DNA of 64,000 bases, from contig NZ_JTDV01000002.1 of assembly GCF_000943555.1 (NCBI RefSeq), forward strand, positions 1 through 64,000. The letters are read 5' to 3'. The stretch comes from Neotamlana nanhaiensis. Its GTDB lineage: Bacteria > Bacteroidota > Bacteroidia > Flavobacteriales > Flavobacteriaceae. Shown in pieces: positions 53,098-62,487 of the stretch. Below the pieces are notes generated by a model, which was given only the letters and a program-made list of their open reading frames with translations, ran no database searches and was not told the origin of the DNA. Numbering within the stretch: the first letter of the stretch is position 1; each line of letters starts with the position of its first letter. The position numbers and the translations under genes were made by a program.

Positions 53098-53865
53098 CTA
53101 TATCTTTTTAATCGACTCCAATTCCACTCGTAATTCTTGAAACATATTCATAATACTGCTTAACTTAAGCTCGTCTTTATCGTATTCTTGTGTGTTTATA
53201 CAGCAGGTAAACTCCCAAAGTTCTATAACATCTTCAGTTTTTACTTCGTAAGGTTGGTAGGCTTTGTTATCGGAATGTAATTCTAAACTATGTTTTTCTT
53301 TTATAGTATTGTAAACTCGCTTGTACACCAAACCATCGTTTTTAGTTAAAACAATATAGGTTCTTCCGTTTTTTACATCATTTATATCATCTAAAAATTT
53401 AGCAACAACAAACGAGCCGTCTTTTACAGGTAGCATAGAGTCGCCACTAATAGGAAATGCGCGATGCGTTCCTGTGGGTAAAAAAGGTAATTTAATTTTT
53501 TGAAGTTGCTCGATATATTCAGGATCGGCATACCCTTGCAAATAGCCTGCTGAGGCTTTTGCTGGCACAATTTCAATTAAATCTTCGTTAGCTTCGTTTA
53601 CGGTAATAGGAAACAGCACACGCTTATTACCTACTTCTATAAACGACGTGTCTTTAGCAGCACGCAAATCGTTTTTTACTAAAATATCTATAGGAATATC
53701 AAAGTAATTTGAAAGCTCTATTAACCGATGTATTGGTGGTTCCGAGCGCCCTTCTTCGTAGGACCCAACCATCGATCGGGTCCATTTTAATTCTTCGGCA
53801 AAACGCTCTTGCGAAAACTTTTTAAGTCCACGAAGATGCTTTATGTTAAACTGAATATGCGTCAT
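53098..53865 (-). CDS. LexA-like repressor: XRE helix-turn-helix plus S24 self-cleaving peptidase
   Basis: The protein has 255 residues. Residues 4-62 form an XRE/Cro HTH (FSQERFAEELKWTRSMVGSYEEGRSEPP). The C-terminal half is an S24 peptidase: cleavage site Ala106-Gly107 in AKASAGYLQGY, nucleophile Ser143 in SGDSMLPV and Lys182 in VYKRVYN. This is phage-CI-like in architecture but takes the LexA place, divergent from dnaE2-dinB with 80 nt between starts. It should repress those genes and itself and be inactivated through RecA filaments after DNA damage (inference from family). Confidence 0.92.
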   Translation of the reverse strand: MTHIQFNIKHLRGLKKFSQERFAEELKWTRSMVGSYEEGRSEPPIHRLIELSNYFDIPIDILVKNDLRAAKDTSFIEVGNKRVLFPITVNEANEDLIEIVPAKASAGYLQGYADPEYIEQLQKIKLPFLPTGTHRAFPISGDSMLPVKDGSFVVAKFLDDINDVKNGRTYIVLTKNDGLVYKRVYNTIKEKHSLELHSDNKAYQPYEVKTEDVIELWEFTCCINTQEYDKDELKLSSIMNMFQELRVELESIKKI

Positions 53866-53896
53866 CTTAAAAAATAAATTTTAACATTATTTGCTA

Positions 53897-53937
53897 CAAA
53901 TATAAGCAACAAAAACTACATATAGTAGCTAATTTTG
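53897..53937. promoter_or_regulatory. Divergent promoters and dyad operator between the LexA-like gene and dnaE2
   Basis: Minus strand: TATATTTG at 53904-53897 is a -7 box for the repressor gene. Plus strand: TAATTTTG at 53930-53937 is a -7 box for dnaE2, only 8 nt before its ATG, so that message would be almost leaderless. Between them lies the dyad CTAC-ATATA-GTAG (53916-53928), placed to cover the -33 regions of both. It is a good candidate operator. Confidence 0.6.
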
Positions 53938-53945
53938 TTAATCCT

Positions 53946-56900
53946 ATGTATTTAAATTGTCATTCATATTACAGCTTACGTTACGGCACCATTGCGCCCA
54001 AGCAATTGTTGGCGATAGCTTCTGCCAATGGCATTAGCACATTGGCTTTAACCGATATTAATAATACTTCGGCTAGTTTAGACTTTGTTCGTCTTTCGGA
54101 AAAATACAACATAAAACCCGTACTTGGTGTCGATTTTAGAAACGGTGCACAACAACAATTTGTACTATTAGCTAAAAACAACAATGGCTTTAAAAATATA
54201 AACCATTATCTATCTACCTTTTTACATGACGATAGTTTAAAAATTCCTGAAACCGCACCAGAGTTAAGCGACACTTTTGTTATTTACCCGTATAAAAATG
54301 GTGTAGATTACAACTTAAAAACTAACGAATTTTTAGGCATAAAACCTCAAGATCTCAATGCGCTTAAATTCTCGAAATGGAATAAATTACAGCACAAACT
54401 GGTTATTTTAAAAACGGTATCATTTCAAAATAAAAAAGGATTTAACACGCATCGTTTATTACGTGCTATTGACAACAATACCTTGTTGAGCAAACTCTCG
54501 AAAACCGAGGAAGGCCAACCCAACGATACCATGTTGCCATATAATGAATTGTGTGATACTTATAATGAATTTCCGCAACTTATAAACAACACCAAATCGG
54601 TTTTAGAAGGCTGCCAAATTGCATTCGATTTTTCACAAGAAACACCCAATAATCAAAAAACTTACACCAAAACCGAAGCATCCGATTACGAGTTACTAAA
54701 AAAATTAACTTACAACGGTTTGCCTTATCGCTATAAAACACCTAACAACATTATTCATGAACGTATAAAAAAAGAGCTTAATATTATAAAAGAGAAAGGT
54801 TTTGTATCGTACTTTCTTATTAACTGGCGCATTTTAGAATATGCTCGTAGCAAAGGGTATTACCACGTTGGTCGTGGTAGTGGTGCCAATAGTATTGTAG
54901 CTTATTTACTTAAAATTACCGATGTAGACCCCATAGAACTCGATTTGTATTTTGAGCGTTTTATAAATTTATATCGTAAAAATCCACCCGATTTCGATAT
55001 TGATTTCTCATGGACCGATCGCGACGATGTTACCAATTTTATATTTAAAACCTTTAAAAATACCGCGCTATTAACCGTTTACAACACTTTTAAGTTTAAA
55101 GCTGCCGTACGCGAATTAGGTAAAGTTTTTGGCTTACCTAAAACCGAAATAGATAAACTTACACGTGGCAAATACCAACTACAAAACCTAGATAAACTCT
55201 CGCAATTGGTTATAAAATATAGTGAATACATTCAAGGCTTTCCCAACTATTTAGGTATTCATGCTAGCGGTATTATTATCTCGGAAAAACCAATACACTA
55301 TTACACCGCCACCTTTTTGCCCCCAAAAGGCTACGCCACCACGCATTTCGATATGGTTGTAGCCGAAGATATTGGTTTGTATAAATTCGATATTTTAAGT
55401 CAGCGTGGTTTAGGAAAAATTAAAGATGCCGTACAAATAGTGGCATACAATCAACCAGAAAAAGCAGCTATAGACATCCGTGATATTAAACGTTTTAAAC
55501 AAGACGAACGCATTAAATACTTATTAAAAAACGCTAAGGCTATTGGGTGTTTTTATGTAGAGTCTCCTGCTATGCGCATGCTACTTAAAAAACTACAAGT
55601 CGATAATTATTTGGGATTGGTGGCTGCTAGTTCTATCATTCGTCCTGGTGTAGCAAAATCTGGCATGATGCGCGAGTATATTTTGCGTTACCGCTATCCC
55701 GAACGCATTAAACAAGCACATCCTGTTTTGCTTAAAATAATGCCCGAAACCTATGGCGTTATGGTATATCAAGAAGATGTGATAAAAGTGGCGCATATTT
55801 ATGGCGGATTAACCTTAGGTGAAGCCGATAAATTACGACGAGGTATGTCGGGTAAATTTAGGTCGCGCGAAGAGTTTTTACAGGTTAAACAGTTGTTTTT
55901 TAATAATTGTAAACACAACGGTGAAGCCGAAGCTACCACACAAGATATTTGGCGACAAATTGAAAGTTTTGCGGGTTATGCTTTTGCCAAAGGACATTCG
56001 GCATCATATGCCGTAGAAAGTTACCAAAGTTTGTTTTTAAAAGCCTATTTTCCGTTGGAATACATGGTAGCAACCATTAATAATTTTGGCGGATTTTACA
56101 GTACCGAACTTTACGTGCACGAAGCCAGAATGCATCAAGGTATTATTGAAGCGCCTTGCATAAACCAAAGCCTTAACGAAACTATAATTAAAGGCAACAC
56201 TATTTATTTAGGGTTTATGTTTTTACACGCTTTAGAGCAAAAAACCATTAGTAAAGTTATTAACGACCGCCAAAACAACGGCCTTTTTGAAAGTTTAGAT
56301 CATTTTATTGAACGTATACCTATTTCTATCGAGCAAATAACCATTCTAATAAAAATTAATGCTTTTAGATTTACAGGAATAAACAAGCGCGAATTACTTT
56401 GGGAAGCGCATTTAAAAATAAGTAAAACAGTTATTCAAGACCATGTGATAACGCTATTTAAAACGCAACGCATCAACTATAAAACACCGCAATTATCAAG
56501 CTCGGGATTAGAGCATGCTTTTGATGAAATGGAACTGCTTGGTTTTCCATTATGCAACCCGTTTCATTTATTACAATACCCTACAAACAACCCTTTGCGC
56601 GCTACACATTTAATAAAACTTGAAAATAAAACCATAACCATTGAAGGCTATTTAGTTACTGTAAAAAACACCCGAACAGCCAATGGTAAAACCATGCATT
56701 TTGGTACGTTTTTAGATTACGATGGTAATTTCATCGATACGGTTCACTTTCCGCCAATAGCATCAAAATACCCGTTTCGAGGAAAAGGCATTTATAGCAT
56801 TACAGGAAAAATAATGGTAGAGTTTGATTGTGTAACTATTGAAGTTTCGGCTATGGAACGTTCGGCCATTATTGAAGACCCAAGGTATGCGGTAAACTCA

Positions 56901-56984
56901 GCAAATAAAACCTTTCAGAATAAAAAAAGTTTTGCAACACATCGGGCGCATCAATTATCGCCAATGTCGCCTAAATCGATATAA
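53946..56984 (+). CDS. dnaE2: Error-prone DNA polymerase III alpha subunit DnaE2 (ImuC type)
   Basis: The protein has 1012 residues. The PHP domain starts at residue 1 (MYLNCHSYYSLRYGTIAP), and there is no exonuclease domain. The catalytic block is PPDFDIDFSWTDRDDV (about 347-362), preceded by YYHVGRGSGANSIVAYLL. Later come VYQEDVIKVAHIYGGLTLGEAD, AGYAFAKGHSASYAVESYQS, and a C-terminal OB fold (TIEGYLVTVKNTRTANGKTMHFGTF). It has no beta-tau tail like that of the replicative enzyme. With dinB it forms a damage-inducible translesion cassette; no imuA-like gene is present. Confidence 0.94.
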   Translation: MYLNCHSYYSLRYGTIAPKQLLAIASANGISTLALTDINNTSASLDFVRLSEKYNIKPVLGVDFRNGAQQQFVLLAKNNNGFKNINHYLSTFLHDDSLKIPETAPELSDTFVIYPYKNGVDYNLKTNEFLGIKPQDLNALKFSKWNKLQHKLVILKTVSFQNKKGFNTHRLLRAIDNNTLLSKLSKTEEGQPNDTMLPYNELCDTYNEFPQLINNTKSVLEGCQIAFDFSQETPNNQKTYTKTEASDYELLKKLTYNGLPYRYKTPNNIIHERIKKELNIIKEKGFVSYFLINWRILEYARSKGYYHVGRGSGANSIVAYLLKITDVDPIELDLYFERFINLYRKNPPDFDIDFSWTDRDDVTNFIFKTFKNTALLTVYNTFKFKAAVRELGKVFGLPKTEIDKLTRGKYQLQNLDKLSQLVIKYSEYIQGFPNYLGIHASGIIISEKPIHYYTATFLPPKGYATTHFDMVVAEDIGLYKFDILSQRGLGKIKDAVQIVAYNQPEKAAIDIRDIKRFKQDERIKYLLKNAKAIGCFYVESPAMRMLLKKLQVDNYLGLVAASSIIRPGVAKSGMMREYILRYRYPERIKQAHPVLLKIMPETYGVMVYQEDVIKVAHIYGGLTLGEADKLRRGMSGKFRSREEFLQVKQLFFNNCKHNGEAEATTQDIWRQIESFAGYAFAKGHSASYAVESYQSLFLKAYFPLEYMVATINNFGGFYSTELYVHEARMHQGIIEAPCINQSLNETIIKGNTIYLGFMFLHALEQKTISKVINDRQNNGLFESLDHFIERIPISIEQITILIKINAFRFTGINKRELLWEAHLKISKTVIQDHVITLFKTQRINYKTPQLSSSGLEHAFDEMELLGFPLCNPFHLLQYPTNNPLRATHLIKLENKTITIEGYLVTVKNTRTANGKTMHFGTFLDYDGNFIDTVHFPPIASKYPFRGKGIYSITGKIMVEFDCVTIEVSAMERSAIIEDPRYAVNSANKTFQNKKSFATHRAHQLSPMSPKSI

Positions 56985-56998
56985 ATTTTTTGTGCTTT

Positions 56999-58216
56999 AT
57001 GAGTTTTCAGCGTTCTATAGTTCACATGGATTTAGACACCTTTTTTGTGTCCTGCGAGCGGTTGTTAGACAGTCGCTTAAATAACAAACCCGTATTAATT
57101 GGTGGCACTTCCAATAGAGGTGTTGTAGCATCGTGTAGTTACGAAGCGCGCCGCTTCGGCATCCATTCGGCAATGCCTATGCGCTTAGCAAAACAATTGT
57201 GCCCTGAAGCGATAATTTTAAGAGGCAACTCGGGAATTTACACCAAATTTTCGCAAAACGTTACCGAAGTTATTAAAGACACCGTACCGCTATATGAAAA
57301 AACATCAATTGATGAATTTTATATTGATTTAACCGGAATGGATAAGTTTTTTGGATGCCATAAATTGGCTTCAGAATTACGTCAACGCATCATTAAAGAA
57401 ACCGGATTACCTATTTCGTTTGGTTTGTCTGTTAACAAAACCGTATCGAAAATAGCCACAGGCGAAGCCAAACCCAACAACGAAATCCGTATTATTTCGG
57501 GTAGCGAAAAACCATTTTTAGCGCCACTTTCGGTAAAAAAAATACCCATGGTGGGCAACGTTACCTATAAAGCCTTGTGCGATTTGGGAGTAAAACGCAT
57601 TAAAACCGTGCAAGATATGCCTATGGAACTCATGCATCGTGTACTTGGTAAAAACGGATTGGTTATTTGGAAAAAAGCCAATGGCATCGATAATAGCCCA
57701 GTGGTGCAGTACCACGAACGCAAATCGATTTCAACCGAACGTACTTTTAATAAAGACACTACCGATGTTACTAAACTAAAAGGCATCATCGTTGCCATGG
57801 CCGAAAATTTAGCCTATCAATTACGGCGTGGTAATAAACTAACAGCTTGCATAACGTTTAAAATTAGATATTCCGATTTTCAAACCTATACACAACAGCA
57901 ACGCATACCTTACAGCGCTATGGATCATACCATAATTCCTGTGGTTTTAGATTTGTATCAAAAACTCTATAATCGGCGCTTACTTGTTAGGCTTATTGGT
58001 GTAAAATTTAGTCATTTAGTTGAAGGCGGTCATCAAATAAATTTGTTTGAAGACAACGAAAAACAACTACGTTTAATTGAAGCTATAGATAAAATGCGTG
58101 TGCGTTATGGCGACCGAGCTGTAATAAATGCCGCCGGAATGGATGCCAAAAGTATAAGCCGATGGAATCCGTTTAACGGCGAACCACCACCACTTTTAGC
58201 CAATAGACGGCAGTAA
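56999..58216 (+). CDS. dinB: Y-family DNA polymerase (Pol IV/DinB type) of the mutagenesis cassette
   Basis: The protein has 405 residues from the ATG at 56999; a TTG at 56990 is in frame but gives a poorer start. Catalytic residues are intact: HMDLDTFFVSCERL (Asp) and KTSIDEFYIDLTGMDKFFG (Asp-Glu), so it is not an inactive ImuB. Further blocks are SYEARRFGIHSAMP, PISFGLSVNKTVSKIATGEAKP and IPMVGNVTYKALCDLG (helix-hairpin-helix), then the little-finger domain. The C-terminal half contains HQINLFEDNEKQ, a possible sliding-clamp motif. 14 nt after dnaE2, same operon. Confidence 0.93.
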   Translation: MSFQRSIVHMDLDTFFVSCERLLDSRLNNKPVLIGGTSNRGVVASCSYEARRFGIHSAMPMRLAKQLCPEAIILRGNSGIYTKFSQNVTEVIKDTVPLYEKTSIDEFYIDLTGMDKFFGCHKLASELRQRIIKETGLPISFGLSVNKTVSKIATGEAKPNNEIRIISGSEKPFLAPLSVKKIPMVGNVTYKALCDLGVKRIKTVQDMPMELMHRVLGKNGLVIWKKANGIDNSPVVQYHERKSISTERTFNKDTTDVTKLKGIIVAMAENLAYQLRRGNKLTACITFKIRYSDFQTYTQQQRIPYSAMDHTIIPVVLDLYQKLYNRRLLVRLIGVKFSHLVEGGHQINLFEDNEKQLRLIEAIDKMRVRYGDRAVINAAGMDAKSISRWNPFNGEPPPLLANRRQ

Positions 58217-58232
58217 TGTTTATATTTACACC

Positions 58233-58775
58233 ATGCACACCGTAGAGTTTACCATTAGAGAACCTAAACGACATTGGCTACTTAAAGTTTTTGTTGCTGC
58301 TGCGTTTTCGGGATTCTTTACGTATTTAGTTCACTTTTTTACAACTTCTACCTATAATACAGCACAAACATGGACATTTATCACCTATTTTCTTTGGTTT
58401 TTTGGTGTGTTATTTGTCTTTCTTATTCCGTTAATTGCGCGTCATTATATTCATTTCAATTTTTCAAAATTAAAAATTAAACATAGTTACGCTATCGGCA
58501 TGCTTACTTACAACGAAAGTTGGCAAGATTTGAAAAACTTAGAATATATCTCGGTGTTTAAAACACAAAATGGTTATGAAATAAATATGTGGTTCGATAA
58601 AAATGATATTCTTAACCTTGCTGCTTTAACAGATGCCGATGAAGCCATTAACCAAGGCTTATTTTTTTCTGAAAAATTAAAGATTGATTTACTCGACGCC
58701 AGAAAACGAGGTTATCATAAATGGGTGGATAAAGTTGCATCGAGAAACTTGGGAAAAATCGTGTATTCGAAATAA
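58233..58775 (+). CDS. Uncharacterised small membrane protein
   Basis: The protein has 180 residues with two hydrophobic helices (about 18-39 and 48-70) and a C-terminal soluble domain with aromatic strands (SYAIGMLTYNESWQDLKNLEYISVF, NGYEINMWFDKNDILNLAAL). It resembles small PH-like or bacterial 'photosystem-assembly-like' membrane domains only vaguely; I do not assign a family. It starts 16 nt after dinB and could be the last gene of that operon, which would place it under the same control. Confidence 0.65.
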   Translation: MHTVEFTIREPKRHWLLKVFVAAAFSGFFTYLVHFFTTSTYNTAQTWTFITYFLWFFGVLFVFLIPLIARHYIHFNFSKLKIKHSYAIGMLTYNESWQDLKNLEYISVFKTQNGYEINMWFDKNDILNLAALTDADEAINQGLFFSEKLKIDLLDARKRGYHKWVDKVASRNLGKIVYSK

Positions 58776-58795
58776 TTCACTAAGAATAACCAAAA

Positions 58796-59890
58796 TTACA
58801 CCTTTATAAAAATCTTTTTTCTGTATAAAAAATGCCCTAAACCTACATAAAAAGCGACCACTGTTAAGGCGTATAAAAGTGACGACAATTTTGGCGGCAT
58901 CCAATCATACACATAAATAGTTTGATATAACCAACTGTGTATTGTGGAGTTTCCTAAAGGGATTTTATAGAAACACTTTGCAATAAACCCAGACAGAAAA
59001 TAAATAGTAATCGCATTCATACCTACTTGCTTAAAAACACCTCCAAAATGCCATTGCTTTACATCTACAATTACATAGATAACAGCTAAAACCAGTGTAG
59101 CATAACCCGCAGACACCAATACAAAACTACTAGACCACAAGGCTTTATTAATAGGAAACCAAATACTAAACAAATAGCCTAAAGCCAGTAAAAATCCGCC
59201 TAAAACAAACAAAACGATATGCTTTTGAAGAATTCCAGAGTCAAGAATTTTAGCCACTAAAACACCAATTAAACACGTAGCAATAGATGAGATGGTGGAT
59301 AAAAATCCTTCAGGATCGTAATCGGGTTTCCACATGTGCGTTCCAAAAAGTTTTAAATCGACATAATTGCACCAATTATTTGCCGCTCTTTCAAAGGTTG
59401 GTTCTATGCCATTTGGTAAAGGCGTAAATCCTAGCAGTAGCCAATATCCAATTAAAATAGAGATGGTGACACCTAACAATACTTTCCAATTACAATTTAA
59501 GTATAATACAGCTGTTATAAAAAACACAACACCAATACGCTGCAAAACTCCCGGAAAACGTATAGCTTCCCAAGAAATTACAAAAGGGAAAAACGGTGTG
59601 AAAACTTTTAAAAACAACCCTAAACCAATCAGTTTTAAACTTCTAATGGTTATTTTTTTATACGTTGATTTACTAGCTGTTTTCGATTTGTAGGCATAAA
59701 AAATAGAAATCCCTACAATGAAAAGAAAAAACGGAAACACTAAATCGGTTGGCGTAAGTCCGTGCCATTCCGCATGCAATAACGGTGCATATACATGACT
59801 CCAGCTACCAGGGTTATTTACCAAAATCATGGCAATAATGGTGATACCTCGAAGTATATCGACCGATTGTATGCGCACCGACTTCGTCAT
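58796..59890 (-). CDS. HGSNAT-like membrane acyltransferase (DUF5009 / heparan-alpha-glucosaminide N-acetyltransferase type)
   Basis: The protein has 364 residues with about ten helices. The start SVDILRGITIIAMILVNNPGSW and the segment AEWHGLTPTDLVFPFFLFIVG, with catalytic-type His, are hallmarks of bacterial HGSNAT homologues (NagX-like). Further, RIGVVFFITAVLYLNCNWK and a WFPINKALWSSSFVLVSAG segment. In human lysosomes the homologue acetylates terminal glucosamine. Next to a symporter and GH20, it probably acts on amino sugars at the membrane. 2 nt downstream of the symporter stop. Confidence 0.88.
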   Translation of the reverse strand: MTKSVRIQSVDILRGITIIAMILVNNPGSWSHVYAPLLHAEWHGLTPTDLVFPFFLFIVGISIFYAYKSKTASKSTYKKITIRSLKLIGLGLFLKVFTPFFPFVISWEAIRFPGVLQRIGVVFFITAVLYLNCNWKVLLGVTISILIGYWLLLGFTPLPNGIEPTFERAANNWCNYVDLKLFGTHMWKPDYDPEGFLSTISSIATCLIGVLVAKILDSGILQKHIVLFVLGGFLLALGYLFSIWFPINKALWSSSFVLVSAGYATLVLAVIYVIVDVKQWHFGGVFKQVGMNAITIYFLSGFIAKCFYKIPLGNSTIHSWLYQTIYVYDWMPPKLSSLLYALTVVAFYVGLGHFLYRKKIFIKV

Positions 59891-59892
59891 CG

Positions 59893-61707
59893 TTATAAAA
59901 TGGTTGCTTTAATCTTTTTCCAGATTTTAATTAAAAAGAAAGCGGCCACCAAAGCCAAAATAGTTAACGGTAATGCGTAGGTGTAATCGCCATAAATCCA
60001 GTAACCTGTTGCAAACAAACAGCTATAAATAAGGACGCAACCTAAAAGCATAGCTAAAATTCCTGAAGGCACACTCCAAGCTTCGTTGGTTGTTATTACC
60101 TCAACTTGCTCTTCTTTTGCAGACTTAATTACTTTTGCCCAACCAGGACCACCTGGTTGAATGGTTTTATAAAAATTGTACAGTACACTTTTGCTTTCTG
60201 GTTGCGTTAAAAACGTAACTAAAACCCAGAGTAAGGTCGTAATTAAAACAATTAACGGAAATTTCGCCCACACTGGAAAAACACCAGTTTCTTCATGAAA
60301 CAACACGGTTCCTAAAGCTGTAAAATTCAATAAAATCGAAATAATACCCGATGAAAACATCGCCGTAATTTCGCTCCACGCATTAATACGCCACCAGAAC
60401 CAACGTAAAATAAAAATAAGTCCGGTTCCTGCTCCAAACATTAAAATAATATCGAATAATTGCAATGCGTTTTGTAGTACTAAAGCCAACAATGCACTAC
60501 AAACCATGAGAATGACAGTTGATAATTTACCAACGGCTACTAACTGTTTTTCGGTCGCATTTTTATTGATTTGTTGCTTATAAAAATCGTTCACAATATA
60601 CGACGAGCCCCAATTTAAGTGTGTAGAAATGGTAGACATATAAGCTGCCGCCAAAGACGCTAATACCAGACCTAACAATCCTGCTGGCAGTTTAGTAAGC
60701 ATTGCAGAATAGGCTAAATCGTGACCTAACTTACTTTCCGCTATATCGGGAAAGGCTTGTTGAATACTCGCCACATCTGGATAAACCACAATAGATGCCA
60801 ATGCTACAAGAATCCATGGCCACGGACGTAACGCATAATGCATAATATTAAAAAAGAAGGTGGCTCCAATAGCGTGATTTTCATCTTTTGCGGCCAACAT
60901 ACGTTGCGCAATATAACCACCGCCACCAGGTTCGGATCCAGGATACCAAGCGCTCCACCATTGTACTGCAAGCGGAATAATTAATAAAATAATAAGTGCG
61001 TTGGTATCGCTAAAATCGGGTAACAAAGATAGTTTACTGCTTACATCGGCGTTATTAATTAAAGCCGTCATTCCTCCAACTTCAGGTAAATTCACTAAAT
61101 AATAAGCGGCGCCTATAGAACCAGCCATAGCCACAAAAAACAGCACAAAATCGGTGTAAACCACACCTTTAAATCCGCCAATAGCACTAAAAACAACAGT
61201 TACAAGTCCAGCTACAACAACGGTTTGCCAAGGTTGTAACCCAAGCATAATACCGCCTATTTTTATGGCAGCAAGTGTTACGGCAGACATGGCTAAAATA
61301 TTAAACACAATACCTAAATACACCGCCCTGAATCCGCGTAAAAAACGAGCCGGTTTTCCGCCGTAGCGTAATTCATAAAATTCAATATCGGTGTTTACTT
61401 GAGATTTTCGCCATAGTTTAGCATAAATAAAAACGGTTAGTAGACCTGTAATTAAAAAGGCCCACCAAACCCAGTTTCCAGAAACGCCATTGGTTCTAAC
61501 GATATCGGTTACAAGGTTAGGTGTATCGGTAGAAAAGGTTGTTGCTACCATCGATAAACCCAAAAGCCACCAAGGCATAGAACGACCTGATAGGAAATAT
61601 TCCGAAGCACTTTTACTGGATTTCTTCGATACCCAAAAGCCAATAAATAAAGTTGTGGAAAAAAATAAGGCTATTAATATATAATCTATTGTATGTAACT
61701 GTACCAT
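59893..61707 (-). CDS. Sodium/solute symporter (SSS family)
   Basis: The protein has 604 residues with 13-15 transmembrane helices. Family marks are DYILIALFFSTTLFIGFWVSKK at the start, SASEYFLSGRSMPWWLLGLSMVATTFSTDTP with the Na+ site region, FSAIGGFKGVVYTDFVLFF and LAAAYMSTISTHLNWGSSYIVNDFY. It takes up a sugar, amino sugar or similar solute with Na+. The neighbouring HGSNAT-like gene and GH20 suggest N-acetylglucosamine or chitobiose, as inference. 11 nt downstream of the LytTR gene, so one operon of three. Confidence 0.92.
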   Translation of the reverse strand: MVQLHTIDYILIALFFSTTLFIGFWVSKKSSKSASEYFLSGRSMPWWLLGLSMVATTFSTDTPNLVTDIVRTNGVSGNWVWWAFLITGLLTVFIYAKLWRKSQVNTDIEFYELRYGGKPARFLRGFRAVYLGIVFNILAMSAVTLAAIKIGGIMLGLQPWQTVVVAGLVTVVFSAIGGFKGVVYTDFVLFFVAMAGSIGAAYYLVNLPEVGGMTALINNADVSSKLSLLPDFSDTNALIILLIIPLAVQWWSAWYPGSEPGGGGYIAQRMLAAKDENHAIGATFFFNIMHYALRPWPWILVALASIVVYPDVASIQQAFPDIAESKLGHDLAYSAMLTKLPAGLLGLVLASLAAAYMSTISTHLNWGSSYIVNDFYKQQINKNATEKQLVAVGKLSTVILMVCSALLALVLQNALQLFDIILMFGAGTGLIFILRWFWWRINAWSEITAMFSSGIISILLNFTALGTVLFHEETGVFPVWAKFPLIVLITTLLWVLVTFLTQPESKSVLYNFYKTIQPGGPGWAKVIKSAKEEQVEVITTNEAWSVPSGILAMLLGCVLIYSCLFATGYWIYGDYTYALPLTILALVAAFFLIKIWKKIKATIL

Positions 61708-61718
61708 GTTATAGTTTG

Positions 61719-62441
61719 TTAGTTTTCTGAATCGTCGTTTGTATTAAGAATGCGTTCGCGGGTTATTTTAACGTAGTTTCTACCTATGGGTATTTTTCGG
61801 CTTGCGATTTCTACCAAATTCCCTTCAACCGATTTTACTTTATTAATAGAAATCGTGTACGATCGGTGTACACGTAAAAAGTTAGATTGTGGCAGTTCTT
61901 CTGAAATTGCGGTTAAGGATTTATGTACCACGTAATCGCCAATGGTTGTGATTACTTTTATGTAATCTTTTAAACTTTCAATGTAAAGAATATCGTTTAG
62001 GTTTACTTTTACAATCTTCTTACCTACTTTTAAAAAAATGTGTGGTTCTTGCTGAATACCAAAATCGGATGAAGCCGTACTTAAATACACTTGTTGGTAA
62101 ACTTTATTGATGGTTTTTAAAAAGCGATTAAACGGTATGGGTTTTACCAAATAATCGAGCACATTAAGCTCAAAACTCTTAACGGCATATTCGCGATATG
62201 CCGTGGTAATAACTATAGATGGCTTGTAGCTTAAGTTTTCAATAAATGCAAAACCACTTAATTGCGGCATGTTAATATCTAAAAACACAACATCAATTTT
62301 TTCTTGTTCAATGAGTCGGTATGCTTTTAACGGATTAGTAAAAGTTCCTGCAATTTCAATATGATCGAAGTTTTTTAAATGTTCTTTAATCACTTCAATC
62401 GCAAGGTCTTCGTCGTCAATGATTACGCATTTAATTTTCAT
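61719..62441 (-). CDS. LytTR-family response regulator
   Basis: The protein has 240 residues. The receiver domain has CVIIDDED (5-12), phospho-acceptor Asp55 (VVFLDINMPQLSG) and Lys in DYLVKPIPFNRF. A LytTR DNA-binding domain fills the C-terminal 100 residues (ILYIESLKDYIKVITTIGDYVVHKSL, NFLRVHRSYTISINKVKSVEG, IPIGRNYVKITRERIL). The cognate LytS-type kinase gene, which should lie just upstream, is destroyed, so this regulator is orphaned unless another kinase serves it. Confidence 0.93.
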   Translation of the reverse strand: MKIKCVIIDDEDLAIEVIKEHLKNFDHIEIAGTFTNPLKAYRLIEQEKIDVVFLDINMPQLSGFAFIENLSYKPSIVITTAYREYAVKSFELNVLDYLVKPIPFNRFLKTINKVYQQVYLSTASSDFGIQQEPHIFLKVGKKIVKVNLNDILYIESLKDYIKVITTIGDYVVHKSLTAISEELPQSNFLRVHRSYTISINKVKSVEGNLVEIASRKIPIGRNYVKITRERILNTNDDSEN

Positions 62442-62487
62442 CGAATAGGTATTTTTAAATACAGGTTGTACATATTATTTTGTGTGA

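Noticed and set aside
53098-53865. Prophage CI repressor marking a prophage
   Set aside because: No integrase, portal, capsid or tail genes are near; the divergent dnaE2-dinB genes fit an SOS repressor better.
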